13,278 nucleotides of DNA from Nitrosomonas sp. Lineage in GTDB: Bacteria; Pseudomonadota; Gammaproteobacteria; Burkholderiales; Nitrosomonadaceae. The notes under the pieces are model-generated. The model saw only the letters and a program-made list of their open reading frames with translations, was not told where the DNA came from and made no database searches. The stretch is taken from contig JAOULU010000011.1 of assembly GCA_029881855.1 (NCBI GenBank), positions 1-13,278 on the forward strand. Reading direction: 5' to 3'. A program made the translations under genes and the position numbers. Positions 1 to 7,157 of the stretch are shown one piece after another (within the stretch, counting starts at the first letter, position 1; every line of letters starts with the position of its first letter).

Positions 1-2258
1 CCAACAGAAGGGCGACCCGCCAGAGTAATATAGGGTACGCCCATATACAAATTTTCAAATAGTGTTGTCCCGGAATTATGTGGGAAACAATCTAGACCAA
101 TGTCGGTTCCACGCAATACATCCCAAGGTGGTGTGTGATAGTCAATTTCCAGTCTATCTCGGGCAATGCCATGAGCCACAAATTTATCGGCTAACATATC
201 TTGCATCGTTTTTTCGCGAAAAGCCTTATTATCAATGACCAGTCTTGAGTTTTGTACGCGCTTAAGAATTTCCGACCAGACTCGAATTGTTCGGTGGTTG
301 ATGCGAACCGGGCGGGTTAGGGTGCCAAAAGTTATGTATCCTCTGGTTAACGCTGGTAGGGGATTAACTTCGCCCATACCCTCACAGGGTCTATAGCTAC
401 AGCTTGGTGTGGCAATTCGATAAGGAGTCTCGGAAAAAAGTTCTTCGCTGCCTTGTGGGGTGCTGGCTATGTCTGTTAGAAAATAATCTATTGCTGTTAA
501 TCCGGTGGTGTAACCATATCCTAGCCATGATAGGGATACCGGGGCAGGTTTGTGGGCAAACACTTGCAGTCTATTTTTTGCGCTATGTCCTGCTAGATCT
601 ACTAGTATATCAATACCATCAGCGCGGATACGTTCCGTTAGTGCGCTGTCGGACATGTTACGGGTGGGCACCCAGTGATCCACATAGCCTTTGTAACGTG
701 CCGTGACAAAGTCTTCGGTAATCAGCTCTGCATAGGCATAAACTTCAACAGCTTGTTTATCATGATGGACCAATAAAGGTTCTAAAAAAAATTGTACGGA
801 ATGGTTTCTATAATCTGGAGACACATAGCCTATTTTTAGCCGACGATTTATATTTCGGTCATTGCTGTGAGGTCGCCATTCTTTTTGTAGTGGTAAGCAG
901 TATTTTGTTTCATATTCTTGATAATATTTGAATATTTCTTCGGCACTTTTATCCGGACTATAATTCAGTGTAAATAACAAATTACTGAAGGCAAGGTCAT
1001 CATCAGGCGCTATCTGTAGTGCTTGATGGAAACCGGCTTCAGCTTCATCTAGGCGCCCTAGATCATGAAGTGTAGTGCTCAGATTGTTGTGTGCTGCGGC
1101 ATAATCTGGTTCTATCTCTAAAGCTTTTCTATAGCGAATTTCAGCCTCGTCTGGGCGTCCATTATGCTGAGAGATGTTACCTAGTGTTAGATAGGCTGCA
1201 GCGTAATCTGGTTTTATTTTTAACGCCTGATAGGAGTAAGCCTCGGCTTCCTCTAGTCGAGACAGTTCTTGAAGCGTATTGCTTAGATTATTATATGCGC
1301 AGGCATAATCTGGCTTGAGCTTCAGTGCTTCCCGATAGCTCGCCTCGGCTTCGTCAAAGCGATTACATGTATAGAGAATAATACCCAGTGTATTATGTGC
1401 TTCGGCTAAATCTGGTTTGATTTGTAGCGCACGCCGACAACTGGACTCTGCCTTGTCAGTTTGTTCCAAAACCTTGTATGTAATACCCAGGTTATTATGT
1501 ATTTCTGCATCATTAGGCGAAAGCTCTGCTGCCCTTAGCAAAGGTGTCAGTGCATCTGCATTTCGTCCCATCTGCTTTAGTCCTGCGCCCAGAGCTTTCC
1601 AGCCAAAATCATAATTTGGAAAGTCTTCCGTCATTTGCTGTGCCAACGGTATGACTTCTGCATACAGTTCTTTACTAAACAAATTAGCTAGTGTGTCTAT
1701 TTGTTGTTGCGGGGGGATTTTTTCTTTGTGCAAGGAAGTTTTTTTGTTAGATTTAGTGCGCTTGTTTTCGGTCTTTGCTTTTTTTGTTTTTTTGTTTTTT
1801 GAAGTTGTACGTGTAGTTTGTGATGACTCCTCAGCGGAGGGATGACCCGGTAATTGTGATGCTCTTTGCACATGATGTGCTAGGCGCTCAGTTAATAGGT
1901 TTACCATTTCATGCTGTAAGCCATGCTGTAGCCCCAATTGCAATACTTGTTGGGCAATATCTGTCTGGCCCGCCAGTAACAGGGCATCTATGTAATTGAG
2001 CCAATATTGTTCCTGATCAGGGTTTGCTTCTAGTTCTGCTTTAAAACGGGGCAGCTCAGTGATGGCCTGTTTTACTTGTTCTATCAGTATGTTAAGGTTG
2101 TGCTTTGCGTCTTCGTGATCAGGTTGGTTTTGAAGAACGGCGAGGTAGAGAGACTCGGCATCTTGGATATGACCAGCTTGATGGTGAGAAACAGCTTGTT
2201 GGAAAATTTGATCAATAGGCAATGTAATAGCTTGGAATGGCAATTTGGTATGGGTCAT
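1..2258 (-). CDS. TPR protein with SPINDLY/OGT-like glycosyltransferase domain, C-terminus cut by window edge
   Basis: An open frame runs leftward from an ATG at 2258 and leaves the window without a stop after 752 codons. Residues 1-145 are helical, with a TPR-like start (HHQAGHIQDAESLY). A Lys/Thr-rich low-complexity linker follows at about 148-180. At least six 34-residue TPR units span about 205-430 (for example PDYAAAYLTLGN, PDEAEIRYRKALEIEPD). From about 470 a GT41 domain begins with GYVSPDYRNHS, then DLAGHSAKNRLQVFAHKPAP, WLGYGYTTG, DYFLTD, and near the edge HNSGTTLFENLYMGVPYITLAG. This family transfers a sugar, usually GlcNAc from a UDP-sugar, to Ser/Thr of proteins. In bacteria the targets are often surface or flagellar proteins, and none can be inferred here. 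The usual Lys of the FGxxxxxxKI block reads Arg (FGTLTRPVRIN). Family assignment is secure, but sugar donor and target are unknown. Confidence 0.9.
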   Translation of the reverse strand, partial: MTHTKLPFQAITLPIDQIFQQAVSHHQAGHIQDAESLYLAVLQNQPDHEDAKHNLNILIEQVKQAITELPRFKAELEANPDQEQYWLNYIDALLLAGQTDIAQQVLQLGLQHGLQHEMVNLLTERLAHHVQRASQLPGHPSAEESSQTTRTTSKNKKTKKAKTENKRTKSNKKTSLHKEKIPPQQQIDTLANLFSKELYAEVIPLAQQMTEDFPNYDFGWKALGAGLKQMGRNADALTPLLRAAELSPNDAEIHNNLGITYKVLEQTDKAESSCRRALQIKPDLAEAHNTLGIILYTCNRFDEAEASYREALKLKPDYACAYNNLSNTLQELSRLEEAEAYSYQALKIKPDYAAAYLTLGNISQHNGRPDEAEIRYRKALEIEPDYAAAHNNLSTTLHDLGRLDEAEAGFHQALQIAPDDDLAFSNLLFTLNYSPDKSAEEIFKYYQEYETKYCLPLQKEWRPHSNDRNINRRLKIGYVSPDYRNHSVQFFLEPLLVHHDKQAVEVYAYAELITEDFVTARYKGYVDHWVPTRNMSDSALTERIRADGIDILVDLAGHSAKNRLQVFAHKPAPVSLSWLGYGYTTGLTAIDYFLTDIASTPQGSEELFSETPYRIATPSCSYRPCEGMGEVNPLPALTRGYITFGTLTRPVRINHRTIRVWSEILKRVQNSRLVIDNKAFREKTMQDMLADKFVAHGIARDRLEIDYHTPPWDVLRGTDIGLDCFPHNSGTTLFENLYMGVPYITLAGRPSV
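1002..1613. repeat. 102-nt periodic repeat encoding tandem TPRs
   Basis: On the + strand the motif atctgg, or a close variant (atcagg, attagg), recurs at 1002, 1104, 1206, 1308, 1410 and 1512, exactly 102 bases apart. On the coding strand this is the 'xPD' turn between TPR helices, so one period is one 34-residue TPR. The exact spacing shows that the units have kept a constant length with no indels. Confidence 0.85.
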
Positions 2259-2567
2259 GATAAATTTTCTGCTGGTTGGCTCTGTTTTAGTGTGCGCAGT
2301 GAATCATTGTGAATTAAGAGAAATTCTAGTACACGTCTCTGAGTGATAAAGCTTTTAATTCAATGAGATTTATTACCTTATTCTCAGAATGTATGTGTAG
2401 AATTATTGGGTTGGTTGCGCCAGCCAAAGATTAATATGTACAAACTACGGTATTTTTTAAAGGGTGCAGGGCACTGCGATTCTGAGTGGCGGAGATTTGA
2501 TTGCTTAAAGTTGGGGGTGGGTGACGCCAATTAGTTGGCGAGAATGATTTTGACCGGGGAAGTGTTT
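2259..2567. other. Gene-free stretch between the OGT-like gene and the DUF433 gene
   Basis: No convincing ORF is seen on either strand. It should hold the promoter of the leftward OGT-like gene: on the minus strand TAGAAT lies 16 bases after a weak TTTATC, roughly 65-90 bp upstream of the ATG, which is only a weak candidate. At 2525-2540 a perfect 6-bp stem with a 4-nt loop (CGCCAA-TTAG-TTGGCG) sits 28 bp past the DUF433 stop. It has no T-run on the minus strand, so it is a poor intrinsic terminator. The 2461-2540 part is more G-rich than its surroundings. The toxin gene that commonly follows DUF433 is not recognisable here. Confidence 0.5.
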
Positions 2568-2795
2568 CTAGTTATTCGAGTGCTGGTGGTTTTTATTGTC
2601 ATGTTCAGCAGCAAAAGCCAAACAAGCTAAGATATCTTCAAGTTCTAATTCTGGATGATGTTTTAGAATGTCTTCATTGTCCATACCGCTTGCTCGCATA
2701 CGCAGTATTTCATAAACAGTGATTCTAGAATTTCTGATACATGGATTACCCCCTCTTTTACTCTCTTCCACGGTAATTCTATTTTCGTAATCCAT
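2568..2795 (-). CDS. DUF433 (VapB-like) antitoxin-type protein
   Basis: A 75-residue protein starting at an ATG, with a DUF433 pattern: RITVEESKRGGNPCIRNSRITVYEIL, then a helical segment LRMRASGMDNEDILKHHPELELEDILACLAFAAEH. These are small winged-helix-like proteins, usually the antitoxin/DNA-binding half of a two-gene unit with a DUF5615 PIN-like toxin that starts at or just after the antitoxin stop. Here the His/Asn-rich tail ends at a TAA and no partner ORF follows within the next 300 bp, so this copy appears solitary. There is no clear Shine-Dalgarno before the ATG. The family call is firm, but function as an antitoxin in this genome is inference. Confidence 0.85.
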   Translation of the reverse strand: MDYENRITVEESKRGGNPCIRNSRITVYEILRMRASGMDNEDILKHHPELELEDILACLAFAAEHDNKNHQHSNN

Positions 2796-3094
2796 GATTA
2801 GAAATATGAGTGAAGAATATTTGTAGGCTAGCCGAAAAAAAAAACAGAATCAAGCCATTGGTTAAAAATGTTTATTGAAATATCAAATTTTAGAAGACTT
2901 AGTGACAATCTGTTGTAAATATTGACACAGACCGCTAGTTTCTTTAATTTACAACTAAATTCTAGGACTTTTAATATTTCACCTGCTGGTTCTAGAACTA
3001 ATTAACTATTCCTTCATGTTTGAGGATGGCGATATTGATTAATTTTCTGTTAAAATGCCGGATTCTATAAAGTGTCACGCAAGGAAAAGTTGTC
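2796..3094. other. Divergent intergenic region between the DUF433 gene and fdxA
   Basis: AT-rich DNA without a convincing ORF. It must carry promoters for both flanking, divergently read genes. A perfect 9-bp inverted repeat (GTTGTAAAT at 2912-2920, ATTTACAAC at 2947-2955, 26 nt between) lies near its middle and could be a regulator site. An A-tract of ten lies at 2835-2845. No terminator is visible. Confidence 0.5.
3048..3056 (+). promoter_or_regulatory. Candidate extended -10 promoter of fdxA
   Basis: TGTTAAAAT at 3048-3056 fits an extended -10 (TGn followed by TAAAAT) and lies 38 bp before the fdxA ATG. No good -35 hexamer exists at 16-18 bp upstream, which is tolerated by extended -10 promoters. 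A purine-rich AAGGAAAA at 3081-3088 serves as the ribosome binding site. Confidence 0.4.
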
Positions 3095-3418
3095 ATGACT
3101 TATGTCGTAACTGAAAATTGTATTAAATGTAAATATACAGACTGTGTTGATGTCTGTCCGGTAGATTGTTTCCGCGAAGGCCCAAATATTCTGGTTATTG
3201 ATCCAGATGAATGTATTGACTGCACTCTTTGTGTCGCGGAATGTCCTGTGGAAGCCATTTATGCTGAAGATGATGTGCCGGATTCACAGTTGCAGTTTAT
3301 TGCGCTGAATGCTGAATTGTCTCAGCAATGGCAGCCTATTATTGAGAAGAAAGATGCGCCGCCTGATGCAGATGATTGGGCCAGTGTGGCAGATAAATTG
3401 CAGTATTTGCAACGATAA
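3095..3418 (+). CDS. fdxA: 7Fe ferredoxin ([3Fe-4S][4Fe-4S]), FdxA type
   Basis: A 107-residue cytoplasmic electron carrier very like Azotobacter vinelandii ferredoxin I in length and pattern. The nine cysteines are C9, C12, C17, C21, C25, C40, C43, C46 and C50. By analogy with FdI, C9, C17 and C50 bind the [3Fe-4S] cluster, and C21, C40, C43 and C46 bind the [4Fe-4S] cluster. The extra Cys at 12 and 25 are also FdI-like. The C-terminal extension ([25 protein letters not shown]) is the usual FdxA cap. AAGGAAAA precedes the ATG at a good distance. It is followed after 33 bp by the large nuclease gene on the same strand, so the two may be cotranscribed. The redox partner cannot be told from the sequence. 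Confidence 0.95.
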   Translation: MTYVVTENCIKCKYTDCVDVCPVDCFREGPNILVIDPDECIDCTLCVAECPVEAIYAEDDVPDSQLQFIALNAELSQQWQPIIEKKDAPPDADDWASVADKLQYLQR

Positions 3419-3451
3419 TTATAAGTTGCGGTACGTTAGTCTTAGTGCCGC

Positions 3452-6196
3452 ATGTCAGTCTCTTTAAAATTCCCGCAAGCCCCACTCAGTGAAGTCTTTG
3501 AGCGTTTAGACGCCGGTGCCACGGTTATTACACCGAACCGGCGACTTGCTGTAGCACTTAAAGATAAATTCAATAACGATCAGGTTTGTCGGAAGAATGT
3601 TGCTTGGTTTTCGGCTGATATTCTTCCATTTTCTGCATTTATAGCGCGTATTTATTACGATACGCTTTATTCTCAACGCACATCCGAGTTTCCGCTGCTA
3701 CTGACGCCTGTGCAGGAACAGATTTTGTGGGAATCGGTTATTCAATCTTCTGATGCGGGAAAAACACTGCTCAGAATCCCACAAACTGCACAATGGGTGC
3801 GTGAAGCATGGCAACTTGCACATGCTTGGCAATTGTTTCCTGTCCTTAAAGATTTCTATTCTAATGAAGATGGTAAGGCGTTTCAGGAATGGGTAACGTC
3901 CTATAAACGGATAACCTCACGTAACCGGCAAACGGATGAAGTACGTGTTCTGGATTTGATCATAAAACAATATGAATATTTAGAAATCAGCAAACCAGCT
4001 TGTTTAATTTGCTATGGATTTGATTTTTTTACGCCGCAACAAAATTCGTTCTTGAATAAACTGCGCACGACAGGGTGTGAAGTTTTAGCGGTGAATCCAT
4101 TAGCCGAGAAAAGAAAGTCGCAAAGCCATACTAAGCGTGTCGCCAGTGTCAGTAGCCAGGATGAGATCTATCAAGCAGCAAAATGGGCGAGGGCGCGCTT
4201 GGAGTCTGATAATACTGCGCGTATTGGTATTGTCGTGCCCGCCCTAGCCAGTTATCGCGGCACAATACAAAGAATATTTCATTCGATAATGATGCCTGAA
4301 GTTAGGTATGTGCTGCCAGGCTCAACGGATCAGGTTTTACCGTTTAATATCTCGCTGGGAATGGCGTTATCTGCTTATCCGCTAATCAATATGGCGTTGA
4401 TGATTTTAAAGCTCATGGGTCGGGAGTTGGAGTTTGAGCAGGTTAGCCATTTATTGCGTTCCCCTTTTTTGGTAGGGGGCGAAGAAGAAAAGAGTTCGCG
4501 AGCCATGTTGGACGCAAAAATACGTAAATATGCTGATCCTTTGATGACGCTGGAACGGCTAGTAGTTATCATTAAACATGTTGGAGGCCAGGCTTGTCCA
4601 ATCTTGGTGCAATGTTTATCCGAATTACTGGTGTTTCGTCAGACAAAATTACCGCGCACAATGAATCATGCTGCTTTTGTGCAGCTTGTTGCTGAAATAC
4701 TGCAGCTTGTTGGTTTTCCTGGAGAGCGAAGTCTAGATTCCACTGAATACCAGACCCTAAAGAAATGGCATGAAGTGATGGCGGAGTTTGTAACGCTCGA
4801 TAATGTCAAGCAAAAGACCAGCTATGCTGAAGCCGTACGTTGTTTGCAACGTATAACATCAGATACCTTATTTCAACCTGAAACACCTGAAGTGCCTATT
4901 CAAATCTTGGGTGTGCTGGAAGCGGCAGGTATGGATTTTGATCATCTTTGGGTCATGGGATTATCTGATGAACAATGGCCGTTACGCCCACATCCCAACC
5001 CGTTTTTACCGCTTGAACTTCAGCGTAAAGCGCAACTGCCCTTAGGGTCCACCCTTGAATCATTCGCTTATTCGCAGCGGCTGACAGAAAACTGGTTATC
5101 CAGCGCAGACGAAGTGATTTTTAGTTATCCGCAGCACAGTGATGATCGAGATGGGCATGAATTAAAGCCCAGTCCACTGATTAAATCAATCATGGAGTGT
5201 GCGCTGGAATTGCCGGCTTATATCAGTCATCATAGTCAAATAGTTAAGGCGGGTGGGCTTGAATGTGTCGAAGATGATCACGTGCCGCCGTTGACGGATT
5301 CGGTGAAGCAACAGGCGATTAAAGGCGGCACAGCGGTTATTAAGGATTATGCGGCTTGTCCATTTCGTGCCTGGGCAAAACATCGCTTGAATGTGGAAAG
5401 TATAGCGGTACCGCATACTGGTTTGGATGCGATGGAGCGGGGTTCTTTAGTGCATGATGTATTAGCGCAGATATGGAGCAAATTAAAGAAAAAGGGAAAA
5501 CTTGTCTCGATCAGCGCTGAAAGTTTAGATAATATGCTGTTAAGTGCCGTTAAAAACTCAATACAGTCGATGAGTAAATTGCGCTCGAGTGCGCTTTCAG
5601 GTCGTTTTTCTGATGTTGAAGAGCGTCGTCTCGTGAGTTTGGTACGTGAGTGGCTAGAGCAAGAAAAAAAGCGCAGTGATTTTACAGTGATTGCCACCGA
5701 AGACAAGCGCACCATTCACGTAGGTGGGTTGATGTTTAATACACGTCTTGATCGAGTGGATGAATTGGATAATGGACAACACATTGTTATTGATTATAAA
5801 ACAAGCAAGCAGTCGATTAGCGCCATGTTGAGTGATCGTCCTAAAGAACCACAGCTTCCGCTATATTTGGTGATGGCAGAGGAGGGCGCAGTTGGTGCTG
5901 CATTTGCTGCTCTAAAACGTGGCCAGATGAGTTTTGTAGCGATTGTAAAAGATGAAGGTCTTTTGCCGGGTGTTAAAGCATTTTCTGACTCAAATGGGTG
6001 CAAGCAATTTAGATCATGGGATGAGTTAGTTGAAACTTGGCGGCATGATTTAACTAATCTTGCGATTGGTTTTGCCAGTGGTGATGTAAAGGTAAGTCCT
6101 AAAGATTATCCGGCAACTTGTGATTATTGCGACATGCAATCATTTTGTCGGATTGGGGAGCGAATGGGCGGGTCTAATAAAACAGCCAGAATTTAA
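3452..6196 (+). CDS. AddB-like PD-(D/E)XK nuclease with Fe-S cluster, 'probable DNA repair protein' family
   Basis: A 914-residue protein in the AddB/RecB-nuclease style. The N-terminus (VITPNRRLAVALK, residues 25-37) lies where UvrD-type helicases carry Walker A, but no GxGKT/S is present, so helicase activity is probably lost. A helicase-like block, GVLEAAGMDFDHLWVMGLSD, sits near 485-504. The C-terminal nuclease has RGSLVHDVL (663-671), DRVDE with D767, and IDYKTSK with D781 and K783 as likely catalytic residues. C636 (ACPFRAW) together with C890, C893 and C899 (CDYCDMQSFC) matches the AddB-type [4Fe-4S] arrangement. The family is expected to process DNA ends in recombinational repair. Homologues often sit beside a UvrD/AddA-like helicase gene, and none follows here. 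The ATG has only a weak ribosome binding site. Confidence 0.85.
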   Translation: MSVSLKFPQAPLSEVFERLDAGATVITPNRRLAVALKDKFNNDQVCRKNVAWFSADILPFSAFIARIYYDTLYSQRTSEFPLLLTPVQEQILWESVIQSSDAGKTLLRIPQTAQWVREAWQLAHAWQLFPVLKDFYSNEDGKAFQEWVTSYKRITSRNRQTDEVRVLDLIIKQYEYLEISKPACLICYGFDFFTPQQNSFLNKLRTTGCEVLAVNPLAEKRKSQSHTKRVASVSSQDEIYQAAKWARARLESDNTARIGIVVPALASYRGTIQRIFHSIMMPEVRYVLPGSTDQVLPFNISLGMALSAYPLINMALMILKLMGRELEFEQVSHLLRSPFLVGGEEEKSSRAMLDAKIRKYADPLMTLERLVVIIKHVGGQACPILVQCLSELLVFRQTKLPRTMNHAAFVQLVAEILQLVGFPGERSLDSTEYQTLKKWHEVMAEFVTLDNVKQKTSYAEAVRCLQRITSDTLFQPETPEVPIQILGVLEAAGMDFDHLWVMGLSDEQWPLRPHPNPFLPLELQRKAQLPLGSTLESFAYSQRLTENWLSSADEVIFSYPQHSDDRDGHELKPSPLIKSIMECALELPAYISHHSQIVKAGGLECVEDDHVPPLTDSVKQQAIKGGTAVIKDYAACPFRAWAKHRLNVESIAVPHTGLDAMERGSLVHDVLAQIWSKLKKKGKLVSISAESLDNMLLSAVKNSIQSMSKLRSSALSGRFSDVEERRLVSLVREWLEQEKKRSDFTVIATEDKRTIHVGGLMFNTRLDRVDELDNGQHIVIDYKTSKQSISAMLSDRPKEPQLPLYLVMAEEGAVGAAFAALKRGQMSFVAIVKDEGLLPGVKAFSDSNGCKQFRSWDELVETWRHDLTNLAIGFASGDVKVSPKDYPATCDYCDMQSFCRIGERMGGSNKTARI

Positions 6197-6798
6197 CCAG
6201 GTATTTGCTGTTTTTCTTTTGTTGCATGTTTGATATTAGCCGTCGCGAGTGAATAGATATCCATGTTTTTCTTGCTTACTTTACGATATGCTTTTATTGC
6301 CTCATCGTATTCTTTTAAATCAAAAAAAGCATTCCCTAGGTCGTAAGTTAGCGCGTCTTTGTTTTTGCCTTTTTTGTCTATTTTTATTGCTTTTAATAGA
6401 TAAAATTTTGATAGTGATGGTTTGCCAAGATCTGAATAACAAGTTGCAATCGCCCAGATAGCTTCGATGTCATTAGATTGATATTTAGAAGATTTTTTAA
6501 ATGCATTTATTGCATCTTGATATCTTTCAGTTTTAGCAAGTATGTCCCCGACGACATACCAGGCATGATTTAAATCATTATGATAGGGTTTCTTTACGCG
6601 TCCCGTTTTATTGTCAATAAGTAACGTCAGAGCGGTTTCTTCTTCTCCTGCCTTCAGTAAATCATAAATTTTATTAAATATATTATCCATTGATGGCCAA
6701 GCCTTACAGGGTTTGTCAGAGACTGGTTGCTGGGAATTAGTGGGCGTACAAGTAGGACATATTGACAAAGCGATCATGATAACGGCGACGCCCGAAAT
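6193..6798 (-). CDS. TPR-repeat protein, probably started at ATT
   Basis: Protein of 201 residues if started at the ATT at 6798, or 194 from the first in-frame ATG at 6777. Two to three TPR units lie in the middle and C-terminal part (HAWYVVGDILAKTERYQDAINAF, IEAIWAIATCYSDLGKPSLSKFYLLKA, LTYDLGNAFFDLKEYDEAIKAY). The N-terminus is hydrophobic (SGVAVIMIALSIC) and Cys-containing. It could be a signal or lipoprotein leader, but it lacks a basic n-region and has Ile before the Cys, so export is unsure. The ATT is preferred because AAGGAGGA lies 8 nt before it and an in-frame TAA lies just upstream, whereas the ATG is about 29 nt from that site. Its TAA stop shares TTAA with the stop of the convergent nuclease gene. 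Function is unknown beyond a protein-binding scaffold. Confidence 0.7.
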   Translation of the reverse strand: MSGVAVIMIALSICPTCTPTNSQQPVSDKPCKAWPSMDNIFNKIYDLLKAGEEETALTLLIDNKTGRVKKPYHNDLNHAWYVVGDILAKTERYQDAINAFKKSSKYQSNDIEAIWAIATCYSDLGKPSLSKFYLLKAIKIDKKGKNKDALTYDLGNAFFDLKEYDEAIKAYRKVSKKNMDIYSLATANIKHATKEKQQIPG

Positions 6799-6805
6799 GT
6801 CTTAA

Positions 6806-6813
6806 TCCTCCTT
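6806..6813 (-). promoter_or_regulatory. Strong Shine-Dalgarno deciding a rare ATT start
   Basis: On the minus strand AAGGAGGA (6813 down to 6806) is a near-perfect anti-16S match. Eight bases later comes ATT (6798-6796), in frame with the TPR gene. No ATG, GTG or TTG lies within normal spacing. Confidence 0.6.
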
Positions 6814-7022
6814 ACGAAATATGTGAATACACTTAAACCTGGATACCTGCGTAACTATAGAGCGTTATGTCTGTTCCAGAAAGGAGTCGTTCATTCATCA
6901 AATCCAAATCATTAAATGACCCGACGCGCCTTACTTGTTTGTTATCAACAGTATGATCTTTAAAGTTATTGTAATGCAATTTAATCGCATTGTCGAAATA
7001 CAATCCGGCAAGATCAAGCTCA

Positions 7023-7103
7023 TTAAATAGCTTGCTTATTATGGCCTCTATGTATGATAGGCAGCGGCTCATTAGGAATAACTATTCTTGGTAATCTAGC
7101 CAT
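7023..7103 (-). pseudogene. Decayed REP-associated tyrosine (RAYT/Y1) transposase, N-terminus only
   Basis: From an ATG at 7103 the minus strand encodes MARLPRIVIPNEPLPIIH and then RGHNKQAI before a TAA at 7025-7023. This is the standard N-terminus of Y1-family (IS200-like, REP-associated) transposases, which normally continue for about 200-300 residues with an HxH motif and a catalytic Tyr. Neither is found downstream in any frame. The 240-bp frame at 6833-7072, read in another phase, crosses the same DNA and encodes nothing I recognise. The ATG is preceded (7132-7147) by half of the REP palindrome that occurs in full elsewhere in the window. It is an inactive remnant. Confidence 0.75.
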
Positions 7104-7131
7104 GGAAATAGCATACAATGGCTTAACTAAT

Positions 7132-7147
7132 CAATCTGGCTGACCCC
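7132..7147. repeat. Half REP palindrome next to the RAYT remnant
   Basis: CAATCTGGCTGACCCC resembles the right arm of the complete copies (CAATCGAGTCTGGCCCC at 9952-9968), with one base missing and a few changes. Its position just upstream of the RAYT ATG is where such transposases usually carry their cognate REP sequence. Confidence 0.6.
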
Positions 7148-7157
7148 ATGCTATTAA

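Larger units (their letters stand above)
6799..7157. other. Intergenic region holding the RAYT remnant
   Basis: This stretch between the leftward TPR gene and the rightward OsmC-YcaO gene has no intact gene. It contains the TPR gene's Shine-Dalgarno, an unidentified 79-codon frame (6833-7072, minus), the RAYT remnant, the half REP site and presumably promoters for both flanking genes. TACAAT at 7114-7119 with TTGGTA at 7088-7093 (20-bp spacer) is only a weak candidate for the rightward promoter. Confidence 0.5.

Noticed and set aside
404..1845. Several plus-strand frames (404-706, 1091-1318, 1417-1614, 1651-1845)
   Set aside because: They lie inside the minus-strand OGT-like gene, encode no recognisable domain, and only mirror its TPR and linker codons.
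2525..2540. Hairpin CGCCAA-TTAG-TTGGCG as an intrinsic terminator of the DUF433 gene
   Set aside because: It has a short stem and no T-run on the minus strand.
6833..7072. A 79-codon minus-strand frame as an independent gene
   Set aside because: Its first 16 or so codons are the RAYT remnant read in another phase, there is no ribosome binding site, and the rest matches no family I know. It may contain a fragment of an older gene, but I cannot support it.
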